NCBI GenBank assembly: GCA_045655165.1
Contig: JAZOOT010000024.1
Location: 1-25,205, forward strand
Length of the DNA stretch: 25,205 nt
From: SIG607 sp045655165
GTDB taxonomy: Bacteria; Bacillota; Clostridia; Oscillospirales; Acutalibacteraceae
Reading direction: 5' to 3'
Shown: one piece after another, positions 7,972 to 14,384 of the stretch
Position numbering within the stretch: position 1 is the first letter of the stretch
Layout: every line of letters starts with the position of its first letter
The notes under the pieces: model-generated
Told to the model about the DNA's origin: nothing
Seen by the model: the letters and a program-made list of their open reading frames with translations, nothing else
The model's database searches: none
Position numbers and translations under genes: made by a program

Positions 7972-10806
7972 TTACAGCACTTTTTTAAGAAATTCACCTG
8001 TAAATGAATTTTTACAGTTAGCAATTTGTTCGGGCGTACCAACCGCCACAACCGTTCCGCCGCCAGAACCCCCTTCGGGACCTAAATCAATTATATAATC
8101 GGCGGTTTTTATAACATCAAGGTTATGTTCAATAACAATTACGGTGTTACCCGCTTCCACAAGTCTATTCAGCACTTCAATTAAGCGGTGAACATCGGCT
8201 GCGTGAAGACCTGTTGTGGGCTCGTCTAAAATATAAACCGTTTTACCTGTGCTTCGTTTTGAAAGTTCGGTTGCAAGTTTAACCCTTTGGGCTTCGCCGC
8301 CCGAAAGCGTTGTTGCGCTTTGGCCAAGTTTTACATAGCCAAGCCCAACTTCGTAAAGGGTTTTTATTTTGCGGTGAATTTTTGGTATACTTTCAAAGAA
8401 ATACATTGCTTCTTCAACCGTCATATCAAGCACTTCGGCAATGTTTTTACCCTTGTAACGAACAGCCAGTGTTTCCTCGTTGTAACGGCTGCCGCCGCAA
8501 ACTTCGCAAGGCACATAAACATCGGGCAAAAACTGCATTTCAATTTTTAAAATACCATCGCCTTCGCAATGTTCACACCTGCCGCCTCGCACATTAAACG
8601 AAAATCTGCCAGGTTTATAACCGCGCATTTTGGCGTCTTTTGTTGCGGCAAAAAGTTCGCGTATATCGTTAAACACGCCTGTGTAGGTCGCAGGGTTTGA
8701 AGACGGCATTCTGCCAATGGGCGACTGGTTAATATCTATAACCTTATCAAGATTTTCTATACCGTCTATACTTTTAAAACTGCCCCAAACCGTTCTTGCG
8801 CGGTTTAGTTTATTGGCAAGATATTTATAAATTACTTCGTTTACAAGACTTGATTTACCCGAACCGCTAACACCTGTAACACAAACAAAACTGCCCAGCG
8901 GAATTTTTACATTTACATTTTTTAAATTGTTTTCAGCCGCGCCTTTTACGGTTAAGAAGTTGCCGTTACCCTTTCTTCTGTCTTTTGGTACGGGAATTTT
9001 CTTTTTACCAAAAAGGTAATCTGCCGTAACAGAATTTTGGCAGTTTTTAAGTTCGTTTATAGTTCCCGAAAAAACAAGTTCGCCGCCGTGAACACCTGCG
9101 CCCGGGCCAATATCAACAATATAATCTGCCGCAAACATTGTTTCTTCGTCGTGCTCAACCACAATTAAGGTATTGCCTAAATCGCGCAGTTCCTTAAGCG
9201 CGTTTATAAGTTTTTGGTTATCGCGCTGATGCAAACCAATGCTTGGCTCGTCTAAAACATAAAGTACGCCGGTTAAATAAGAGCCAATTTGGGTAGCAAG
9301 GCGAATACGCTGTGCTTCACCGCCCGAAAGCGAACTTGCCGAACGCGAAAGGGTTAGGTAATTAAGCCCAACTTCGTTTAAAAACGAAAGTCGTTCGCCA
9401 ATTTCTTTTAAAATGGGTGTAGCAATTTGTTTGTTTCCGCCCGTAAATTCAAGTGTTTTAACAAATTCGCAAGCGTTTGATACCGTCATTTCGCAAAATT
9501 CGTGAATACTTTTACCGCCAACCGTTACCGCCAATGCTTCGGGTTTAAGCCGCGCACCGCCGCATTTACGACAAACGCTTTCAAACATATAACCTTCTAT
9601 TTCGCGTTTGGTGTAATCGCTTTCGGTTTCATTATAACGGCGTTCAAGGTTTCCTATAACTCCCTCAAAAGCGGAATTATATACACCGCCGCCCCATTCG
9701 GAAAGTTTATTAAGGGGTATTTTTACACCGTTTGTGCCGTATAAAACCATATTTCTTTGTTCTTCGGTAAGTTCTTCGTAGGGCGTTTCCATATTAAAGC
9801 CCATATAGTTTGCCACGCCTTCAAAATACATATGGGCAATGGCGCCCCTGCTAAATGCACCTTTTTCGTTGCAGTTCCAACCCGATGCCCTAAATGCTTT
9901 ATAAAAAGGAAGTGACGGGTCTTCAATAATAAGGTTGGGATTCACCTTTAAAAATTTACCAATACCGCTACAAACAGGGCAAGCGCCAAGGGGGTTATTA
10001 AAGGAAAACAGCGTTGGGGTAAGTTCGGGCAAACTAATGCCGTGTTCTTCACAGGCATAGTTTTGCGAAAAATGAAGTTCTTCACCGCCAATGACATCAA
10101 TAATTAAAATACCGCCGGCAAGTTTTAGTGCCGTTTCAACGCTGTCGGTTAAACGGCTTTTAACAGTTTCGTTTATTACAATTCTGTCTACTACAATTTC
10201 AATTTTGTGCTTAATATTTTTATCTAACTTAATTTCTTCGCTTAGTTCGTAAAGGTTGCCGTCAATTCTGGCGCGCACAAAACCCGATTTTTGCGCCGAA
10301 GCCAATTCTTTTTCGTGCATACCTTTTCTTCCGCGCACAACCGGCGCCAAAACCTGAATTTTGGTGCCGTCAGGTAATTTTAAAATTTTAGAAACGATTT
10401 GGTCGGTTGTTTGCACCGAAATTTCTTTTTTACAAATTGGGCAGTGCGCCACGCCCACCCTTGCGTATAAAAGGCGCAAATAATCGTAAATTTCGGTTAC
10501 AGTACCAACCGTTGAACGCGGGTTTTTAGAGGTGGTTTTTTGGTCTATTGAAATGGCGGGAGAAAGTCCCTCTATCATATCAACATCGGGCTTGTCTACC
10601 TGGCCTAAAAACATACGGGCATAAGAAGACAGGGACTCAACATAACGGCGTTGTCCCTCGGCATAAATGGTGTCAAAGGCGAGACTTGATTTACCCGAAC
10701 CCGAAAGGCCTGTAAAAACAACCATTTTATCTCTGGGTATGGTTAAATCAATGTTTTTTAAATTATGGCATCTTGCACCTTTTACAACAATTTTATCTTT
10801 TGCCAT
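7972..10806 (-). CDS. uvrA: Excinuclease ABC subunit A (UvrA)
   Basis: A 944-residue UvrA, full length for the family. It is the damage-recognition ATPase of nucleotide excision repair, acting with UvrB and UvrC. Two ABC modules are visible. Walker A motifs are GLSGSGKS (33-40) and GVSGSGKS (645-652), the first ABC signature is LSGGEAQR (493-500), and a second LSGGEAQRVKLA lies in the C-terminal module. Zinc-binding Cys pairs are CPIC (about 122), CPVC (276), CRKC (412), and CEHC with CEVC near 745-775. ATG at 10806 has GGAGGA upstream. It has its own sigma-A promoter (10836-10864). uvrB and uvrC are not in the window. Confidence 0.98.
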   Translation of the reverse strand: MAKDKIVVKGARCHNLKNIDLTIPRDKMVVFTGLSGSGKSSLAFDTIYAEGQRRYVESLSSYARMFLGQVDKPDVDMIEGLSPAISIDQKTTSKNPRSTVGTVTEIYDYLRLLYARVGVAHCPICKKEISVQTTDQIVSKILKLPDGTKIQVLAPVVRGRKGMHEKELASAQKSGFVRARIDGNLYELSEEIKLDKNIKHKIEIVVDRIVINETVKSRLTDSVETALKLAGGILIIDVIGGEELHFSQNYACEEHGISLPELTPTLFSFNNPLGACPVCSGIGKFLKVNPNLIIEDPSLPFYKAFRASGWNCNEKGAFSRGAIAHMYFEGVANYMGFNMETPYEELTEEQRNMVLYGTNGVKIPLNKLSEWGGGVYNSAFEGVIGNLERRYNETESDYTKREIEGYMFESVCRKCGGARLKPEALAVTVGGKSIHEFCEMTVSNACEFVKTLEFTGGNKQIATPILKEIGERLSFLNEVGLNYLTLSRSASSLSGGEAQRIRLATQIGSYLTGVLYVLDEPSIGLHQRDNQKLINALKELRDLGNTLIVVEHDEETMFAADYIVDIGPGAGVHGGELVFSGTINELKNCQNSVTADYLFGKKKIPVPKDRRKGNGNFLTVKGAAENNLKNVNVKIPLGSFVCVTGVSGSGKSSLVNEVIYKYLANKLNRARTVWGSFKSIDGIENLDKVIDINQSPIGRMPSSNPATYTGVFNDIRELFAATKDAKMRGYKPGRFSFNVRGGRCEHCEGDGILKIEMQFLPDVYVPCEVCGGSRYNEETLAVRYKGKNIAEVLDMTVEEAMYFFESIPKIHRKIKTLYEVGLGYVKLGQSATTLSGGEAQRVKLATELSKRSTGKTVYILDEPTTGLHAADVHRLIEVLNRLVEAGNTVIVIEHNLDVIKTADYIIDLGPEGGSGGGTVVAVGTPEQIANCKNSFTGEFLKKVL

Positions 10807-10835
10807 TTTCTTCCTCCAAATATCTAATCTATATT

Positions 10836-10864
10836 ATTTTACCCTAAATTTATTTAAAAGTAAA
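10836..10864 (-). promoter_or_regulatory. Putative sigma-A promoter of uvrA
   Basis: On the minus strand TTTACT (-35, 10864-10859) and TAAAAT (-10, 10841-10836) are separated by 17 bases, about 30 bases upstream of the uvrA start. No TTACG-N6-CGTAA box is present here, unlike at dinB. Confidence 0.6.
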
Positions 10865-10890
10865 TATATAAATAAAAAAGATGTATAGTT

Positions 10891-10918
10891 GGTGTTGTAT
10901 CCGTAAGGACACAACGCC
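10891..10918. repeat. Hairpin at the edge of the intergenic array
   Basis: GGTGTTGTATCC and GGACACAACGCC form a 12-bp arm pair around GTAA, with one G-T wobble and one mismatch. On the plus strand it is followed by AGTTTTATT. It marks the uvrA-proximal edge of the hairpin-rich stretch that runs to 11131. Confidence 0.6.
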
Positions 10919-10920
10919 AG

Positions 10921-11131
10921 TTTTATTCGCCTTTTCACCCCACAAAAGCCGCGGTTTTGTGGGGACCCCGTTCGGCGAGTTATATTGCTACGCAGTTATA
11001 TTCGGCTACCGCCGAGTGATATTGCCTGCGGCAGTTTATAGGCGAATAAAATACCACTGAAACCGCAAGGTTTCAATATCACTTTTGATTTATCAAAAAT
11101 ATCACTGTGAGACTTGTCTCACAATATCACT
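10921..11131. repeat. Array of short hairpins joined by a 9-base linker that inverts halfway
   Basis: The first half is closed by a perfect 11-bp inverted repeat (10921-10931 with 11041-11051) and holds a 10-bp hairpin CCCCACAAAA/TTTTGTGGGG (10938-10964). Three linkers AGTTATATT (10978), AGTTATATT (10994) and AGTGATATT (11015) then alternate with small palindromes TGC-TAC-GCA, CGGC-TACC-GCCG and GCC-TGC-GGC. The second half has the linker in the opposite sense, AATATCACT at 11075, 11098 and 11123. It alternates with GAAACC-GCAA-GGTTTC, TTTTGAT-TT-ATCAAAA and TGTGAGAC-TT-GTCTCACA. No ORF with a ribosome-binding site was seen. The stretch is gene-free. Confidence 0.75.
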
Positions 11132-11255
11132 TCTTCTGAGATGGGTAAAGGGTTTTAGGTTCTCCTAACAAGAGGAAGTTGATATACAAGTTCCCTGCTT
11201 GTTCCGGTATAAGACAAACTAAAAGGATGTGTAGAATTTCTACACATCCTTTTTT
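11129..11255 (+). ncRNA. Candidate structured RNA ending in a strong terminator
   Basis: A 127-base stretch with stacked pairing potential: ACTTCTTC (11129-11136) with GAGGAAGT (11172-11179), enclosing TTAGG-TTCT-CCTAA (11155-11168), then ACAAG/CTTGT (11186-11202), then the terminator. No known RNA family is recognised, and the flanking genes both point the other way, so it is not a leader of dinB or uvrA. A plus-strand promoter was not found, so transcription is inferred only from the terminator. Confidence 0.35.
11221..11255 (+). terminator. Strong Rho-independent terminator, possibly bidirectional
   Basis: GGATGTGTAGA (11225-11235) and TCTACACATCC (11239-11249) form a perfect 11-bp stem, extended to 15 bp by flanking AAAA/TTTT, and are followed by six T on the plus strand. 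The minus-strand side also has TTTTAG, so it could also stop leftward transcription. It sits about 120 bases past the dinB stop. Confidence 0.85.
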
Positions 11256-11376
11256 CTGTCCTTTAGAGTAGGTCTCTTTTCCCATACACCTTTTCGTTTT
11301 TAAGTAAAATAGCCCTTTTTGTTAATTTGATTATATCAAATAGATATAATGAAATAAATATTAAAAAGAGGCGCTT

Positions 11377-12570
11377 TTAACCTTTATTTTTGTTGTTTTT
11401 ATGCAGCATTACGCTGGCTCTTTTTATACTGTTTTTACCGAATTTTTTGTTTATTTCGTCCATTTCGTTTTCAATTTCGTTTTGTTTTTCGGCTTCATTT
11501 TCGCCAAACAAATTTTGTTGCACAAAACCACAGTCTTTTTTTAAGTTTATTACCCTTATTCCAACACTTCTTAAGGGCAAAACCTTGTTATTTTTAAACA
11601 GTTCCATTCCTGCTTTGGCAATTATTAGCCCAACGTTTGTTGGGGTGTCTAATTTTTGCGAAAACTCTTTACTAATTAAATCGGGTGTTCGGGTTATTAA
11701 CTGAATACCCGTGGCATAAAGTTCTTTTTTTCGCAGTTCTTCTGATATTTCTTCGCTGTAACTTAAAAGGGCGTTCCACACATCAGTTTCGGTTTTTAAA
11801 TCGTACTTCCCTGTTTCACTTTTGCCAATACTTTTGGGAAGCGGCGCCGTCGTTTCGCTTACAAGCGGTGTGGTGTCAAGCCCGTTTGCACAAAGGTACA
11901 ACTGTTCACCGTGTTTGCCAAAGGCGTGTTTTAAGGTTTCTTTTGGGCAATCGGCAATATCGCCAATTTTATAAATTCCAAGTTCATTAAGCCGTTTTGC
12001 CGTGTTTTTACCCACAAAAAGCATATCGGTAACGGGCAATGGCCAAACAACTTCTTTAAAATTTTCTTTGGTTATTTCGCTTACGGCGTCGGGTTTTTTT
12101 AAATCGGACCCAAGTTTTGCAAACACCTTGTTAAAACTAACGCCAACCGACGCCGTTATGCCAAGTTCTTCTTTTATTTCGCGTCTTATTCTTTCGGCAA
12201 TAGTCTTGCCGTCGCCAAACAAAAAGGAACTGTGGGTTACGTCTAACCAACATTCATCAATTCCAAACGGCTCTACAATATCGGTATACCTATAATAAAT
12301 TTCTTTTGCCAAACGCGAAAATTCTTGGTACTTTTCGTAAATTGGCGGAAGAAGGCAAAGTTCGGGGCATTTGTTTTTTGCCTGCCAAACGGGCTCTGCC
12401 GTTTTTACACCGTATTTTTTTGCAATTTCGTTTTTAGCAAGTATTATACCGTGCCTGTTTTCTTTGCTGCCTGCAACGGCAACAGGAAAATCTATTAGCG
12501 TTTGGTTATAAAGAAGACTTACCGACGCAAAAAAATTGTTAAGGTCACAATGCAGTATTACCCTATCCAT
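11377..12570 (-). CDS. dinB: DNA polymerase IV (Y-family translesion polymerase)
   Basis: A 397-residue error-prone polymerase that copies past DNA damage. The catalytic acidic residues are Asp9 (LHCDLNNFFASV) and Asp105-Glu106 (GIDECWLD). Phe13 sits at the usual steric-gate position against ribonucleotides. The little-finger domain follows, and QNLF at 352-355 matches the QxxLF sliding-clamp binding motif. ATG at 12570 has AAAGGAGG eight bases upstream. It is transcribed alone from a perfect consensus promoter at 12610-12638, whose spacer and upstream region carry two TTACG-N6-CGTAA boxes shared with the XRE/protease locus at 13535-13613. This predicts repression by that XRE protein and induction on damage. 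Confidence 0.95.
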   Translation of the reverse strand: MDRVILHCDLNNFFASVSLLYNQTLIDFPVAVAGSKENRHGIILAKNEIAKKYGVKTAEPVWQAKNKCPELCLLPPIYEKYQEFSRLAKEIYYRYTDIVEPFGIDECWLDVTHSSFLFGDGKTIAERIRREIKEELGITASVGVSFNKVFAKLGSDLKKPDAVSEITKENFKEVVWPLPVTDMLFVGKNTAKRLNELGIYKIGDIADCPKETLKHAFGKHGEQLYLCANGLDTTPLVSETTAPLPKSIGKSETGKYDLKTETDVWNALLSYSEEISEELRKKELYATGIQLITRTPDLISKEFSQKLDTPTNVGLIIAKAGMELFKNNKVLPLRSVGIRVINLKKDCGFVQQNLFGENEAEKQNEIENEMDEINKKFGKNSIKRASVMLHKNNKNKG

Positions 12571-12609
12571 TCGGCAAACCTCCTTTTATTTTTGTGACTA
12601 TCCTTAACT

Positions 12610-12638
12610 ATTATATTGCGGTTTTTCGTAATTGTCAA
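12610..12638 (-). promoter_or_regulatory. dinB promoter, perfect sigma-A consensus
   Basis: TTGACA (12638-12633) and TATAAT (12615-12610) with exactly 17 bases between, placing the transcript start about 33 bases before the dinB ATG. The spacer is filled by operator-like box 2. A perfect promoter is expected for a gene held off by a repressor. Confidence 0.88.
12616..12631. promoter_or_regulatory. Operator-like box 2 (dinB promoter spacer)
   Basis: TTGCG-GTTTTT-CGTAA, one base off the perfect palindrome TTACG-N6-CGTAA. It lies between the -35 and -10 elements and abuts the -10, the same geometry as box 4 in the divergent locus. A protein bound here would block RNA polymerase. Confidence 0.7.
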
Positions 12639-12645
12639 TAGCTAA

Positions 12646-12661
12646 TTACGAATTTCCGTAA
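12646..12661. promoter_or_regulatory. Operator-like box 1 (upstream of dinB -35)
   Basis: TTACG-AATTTC-CGTAA, a perfect 5+5 palindrome, with its centre 30 bases from that of box 2, so both lie on nearly the same helix face. It is a member of the five-box set shared with 13535-13613. Confidence 0.75.
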
Positions 12662-12732
12662 AAATATAAGCTGCTATATACACATAGATAAACTTTAAAT
12701 TCTGATTTTAATTTTTGTACTTGCTTAAAAGA

Positions 12733-12757
12733 CACCCAAGTGAAATTCACTTGGGTG
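12733..12757. terminator. Terminator hairpin after the sigma-like gene
   Basis: CACCCAAGTG and CACTTGGGTG form a perfect 10-bp stem around AAATT, 6 bases past the stop of the sigma-like gene. The minus strand continues TCTTTT, and the plus-strand side has a longer T-run. It shares the arm ACCCAAGT with the hairpin at 14371-14401, at the other end of the regulatory module. Confidence 0.75.
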
Positions 12758-12763
12758 CTTTTT

Positions 12764-13090
12764 TTATGTAGTTATGGTTATATGTTCCAATGCTTTAATA
12801 TGAAGCCGTTCAATTTGCCTTTTACTGTAATTAAGAATGTCGGCAGTTTCTTCAAGCGTTTTGCCAAGCAGGTATTTTTGAGCCAAAATTTCGCTTTCAA
12901 TTTCATTGCTCATATTCATTATTCCCTGTTCTATGCTGTCGCGAACGGTTCTTGCTTTATGTATTTCTTTATTATATACTTCGCGGTTTTCGGCGTTTAT
13001 TAAACTTTGCTCTTTAAGTCGGTTTATTTTTGCCTGTAACACAAGGTAACGGCTTAAATAATCGCGCTTTTCTTCGTAAACAGAACTCAA
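12764..13090 (-). CDS. Sigma-region-4-like HTH protein
   Basis: A 108-residue protein. Residues 5-65 are a charged, probably coiled-coil helical stretch (YLSRYLVLQAKINRLKEQ...). Residues 66-102 (ESEILAQKYLLGKTLEETADILNYSKRQIERLHIKALEHI) read as a sigma-70 region 4-type helix-turn-helix, as in small phage-type regulators (ArpU/DUF1492-like). It may recruit or redirect RNA polymerase, or may simply bind DNA. The start is TTG at 13090, overlapping the Zn-ribbon gene's stop (TTGA), so the two are co-translated. It is driven by the box-containing promoter at 13561-13589 and ended by the hairpin at 12733. Domain confidence is moderate; its target is unknown. Confidence 0.72.
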   Translation of the reverse strand: MSSVYEEKRDYLSRYLVLQAKINRLKEQSLINAENREVYNKEIHKARTVRDSIEQGIMNMSNEIESEILAQKYLLGKTLEETADILNYSKRQIERLHIKALEHITITT

Positions 13091-13461
13091 ATTGCGCCAA
13101 CCCCTTTTAAAGCAAAATATTGGCCGTAACTTAAACGGTTTCCCGTTCTTCTGTTATAATCTTCCACTTCGATAATTGACGTAATTAAACCATCTGTTTT
13201 TCTTTTTTCCTTTCTTTCTTGTTCTTTTTCGTAAAGTCTTTCGCCGTTTTTTTGGCAAGAAACCGAACAGTATTTTCTTCCCGGCAACTTTAACGGCATT
13301 CCGCAATAGGAACAATATTCTCCCCTTTTTTCAAAAAAGTCGGTACTGTTACAAAATGGGCACAGTAAAAACCTTTCATATCCCCAGTTTTCTGCCCCTT
13401 GCCACTGGTTATAAACCCTGGCATAAAAAAATTCTTTTCGGCAATTTTTGCAATAGTACAA
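13087..13461 (-). CDS. Zn-ribbon protein of unknown function
   Basis: A 124-residue protein with paired cysteines in its N-terminal half: CKNC (4-7) with CPFC (about 34-37), then CSYCG with CSVSC. This pattern suggests two zinc knuckles, the second like the CxxC...CxxxC of FCS/DUF2116-type ribbons. A highly charged helix (YEKEQERKEKRKTDG) and a conserved-looking tail (YNRRTGNRLSYGQYFALKG) follow. The start is TTG at 13461, because GGAGG lies seven bases upstream. The open frame continues upstream to 13674 but crosses the promoter and operators, so that extension is rejected. The first gene of a two-gene operon, it diverges from the XRE repressor and shares the operator set. No function is assigned. 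Confidence 0.7.
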   Translation of the reverse strand: MYYCKNCRKEFFYARVYNQWQGAENWGYERFLLCPFCNSTDFFEKRGEYCSYCGMPLKLPGRKYCSVSCQKNGERLYEKEQERKEKRKTDGLITSIIEVEDYNRRTGNRLSYGQYFALKGVGAI

Positions 13462-13486
13462 TTTTATTCCTCCGTTTTTTAAATTC

Positions 13487-13515
13487 TTGACATTAACGAA
13501 AAAATATGATATCCT
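13487..13515 (+). promoter_or_regulatory. Candidate promoter for the XRE/protease operon
   Basis: TTGACA (13487-13492) and TATCCT (13510-13515) are 17 bases apart on the plus strand, about 120 bases before the XRE start. The transcript would run through boxes 3, 4 and 5. No better plus-strand promoter was found nearer the gene, so this is tentative. Confidence 0.45.
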
Positions 13516-13534
13516 GTAATTGTGGGGCGAACAA

Positions 13535-13550
13535 TTACGCTTTTTCGTAA
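13535..13550. promoter_or_regulatory. Operator-like box 3
   Basis: TTACG-CTTTTT-CGTAA, a perfect palindrome, just downstream of the predicted start of the Zn-ribbon transcript. Its centre is 32 bases from that of box 4. Confidence 0.78.
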
Positions 13551-13560
13551 TGACACTATC

Positions 13561-13589
13561 ATTATATTGTGTGATTTCGTAATTGTCAA
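13561..13589 (-). promoter_or_regulatory. Promoter of the Zn-ribbon/sigma-like operon, perfect consensus
   Basis: TTGACA (13589-13584) and TATAAT (13566-13561) with a 17-base spacer that begins ATTACGAAA, as at dinB. The transcript would start near 13554, leaving a leader of roughly 90 bases that contains box 3. Confidence 0.88.
13567..13582. promoter_or_regulatory. Operator-like box 4 (promoter spacer, one weak half)
   Basis: TTGTG-TGATTT-CGTAA has one perfect half-site and one degenerate half-site. It fills the spacer of the Zn-ribbon promoter at exactly the position that box 2 holds in the dinB promoter. Confidence 0.6.
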
Positions 13590-13597
13590 GTCCTTTA

Positions 13598-13613
13598 TTA
13601 CGATTTTTCGTAT
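13598..13613. promoter_or_regulatory. Operator-like box 5
   Basis: TTACG-ATTTTT-CGTAT, one base from perfect, upstream of the Zn-ribbon -35 and 23 bases before the XRE start codon. Centre spacings of boxes 3-4-5 are 32 and 31 bases, about three helical turns each. Confidence 0.72.
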
Positions 13614-13636
13614 TTTTTAGAAATGGGGATGGAAAT

Positions 13637-13966
13637 TTGGAAAAATTATATGAAAGAATAGAAAGTTTATGCAAAAAATCAAACCTTACGGTAACCGACG
13701 TTTGCCGTGACTGTGCTATACCAAGGGCAACTCTTTCTGACTTTAAAAAAGGCAGGGTTAAATCACTTTCAGCGTCTGTACTTTTTAAAATTGCCGAATA
13801 TTTTTCGGTTAGTGTTGATTATTTAATGAACGGCAAACAAAAAACCGCCGAAGAAGAACTTAAATTTGCCCTTTTTGGCGGTGACGGCGAAGTGACCGAA
13901 GAAATGTGGAACGAAGTTAAACGCTACGCAATGTATATTAAGGATAGGCAAAATGCAAACAGATAA
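13637..13966 (+). CDS. XRE-family transcriptional repressor
   Basis: A 109-residue protein. Residues 4-63 are an XRE/Cro-CI helix-turn-helix domain (LTVTDVCRDCAIPRATLSDFKKGR...LFKIAEYFSVSVDYLMNG). The tail (EEELKFALFGG...VTEEMWNEVKRYAMYI) is typical of clostridial XRE regulators paired with ImmA-like proteases. The start is TTG at 13637, with GGGGATGG just upstream; the frame is open back to 13583 but that part crosses box 5. It overlaps the protease gene by 14 bases. The protein is the obvious candidate to bind the five TTACG-N6-CGTAA boxes, two of them at dinB, and to autoregulate. Binding is inferred from location and has not been shown. Confidence 0.88.
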   Translation: MEKLYERIESLCKKSNLTVTDVCRDCAIPRATLSDFKKGRVKSLSASVLFKIAEYFSVSVDYLMNGKQKTAEEELKFALFGGDGEVTEEMWNEVKRYAMYIKDRQNANR

Positions 13967-14384
13967 ACTTTATGAACTTGCCGAACAAAACGGTATTACG
14001 GTTGAAGGGCACCCTTTGCCCCAAACACAAGCGGTAACCGTTAAACTTGGCGAAAATTATTTTGTTGCCATAGATACTGCCGTTCTTTGTTCGCCTTCGG
14101 GTGAACGCGTTTGTTTGGCCCACGAACTTGGGCATTGCCAAACCGCTTCTTTATATTCACAAAATGATGATAAGAATACAAGGGGCAAAAATGAGAGACG
14201 GGCAGAAATTTGGGCAATTAAAAAACTTGTTCCTTTTAAGGAACTTACCGATGTTATAATTAAAACAGGAAACGATGATTTGGTTTCTTTAAGCGAACAC
14301 TTTAGTGTTACGCCTGAATTTATGTATAAGGCACTTCTTTATTACCAAGAAAAAAAGGGAAACAATATAAAAACACCCAAGTAA
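13953..14384 (+). CDS. ImmA/IrrE-family metallopeptidase
   Basis: A 143-residue zinc protease of the ImmA/IrrE (DUF955) family. The HEXXH motif is HELGH (57-61), within VCLAHELGHCQT. A downstream ERRAEIWA (81-88) supplies a likely third ligand (Glu85), as in the family. It lacks the GAF-like C-terminal domain of Deinococcus IrrE and is the size of ICEBs1 ImmA. Known relatives cleave an XRE repressor (ImmR, DdrO) and so induce its regulon. Gene overlap with the XRE gene (ATG 13953 inside the repressor frame, AGGATAGG upstream) supports the same pairing. The signal that activates it cannot be read from sequence. Confidence 0.9.
   Translation: MQTDKLYELAEQNGITVEGHPLPQTQAVTVKLGENYFVAIDTAVLCSPSGERVCLAHELGHCQTASLYSQNDDKNTRGKNERRAEIWAIKKLVPFKELTDVIIKTGNDDLVSLSEHFSVTPEFMYKALLYYQEKKGNNIKTPK

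Noticed and set aside
9502..9744. Plus-strand reading frames inside uvrA
   Set aside because: They mirror conserved UvrA coding sequence, lack ribosome-binding sites and resemble no family.
10807..10890. Membership of uvrA in the TTACG-N6-CGTAA regulon
   Set aside because: The uvrA promoter region has no copy of the box, so co-regulation with dinB by the XRE protein is not supported.
10978..11131. CRISPR-like array of repeated 9-mers
   Set aside because: The repeats are only 9 bases, the sequences between them are palindromes of different lengths, and the repeat changes orientation halfway. No cas gene is near.
11129..11255. Riboswitch or T-box leader
   Set aside because: There is a terminator but no downstream plus-strand gene, and none of the conserved motifs I know for T-box, SAM, FMN, purine or preQ1 elements is present.
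13462..13674. N-terminal extension of the Zn-ribbon gene
   Set aside because: The frame is open but crosses the promoter and three operator boxes, whereas TTG at 13461 has a good ribosome-binding site.
12764..14384. Toxin-antitoxin or intact prophage module
   Set aside because: XRE plus DUF955-type pairs can act that way, but there is no toxin-like fold, integrase or phage structural gene, and the operator sharing with dinB fits a regulon better. It remains a weaker alternative.
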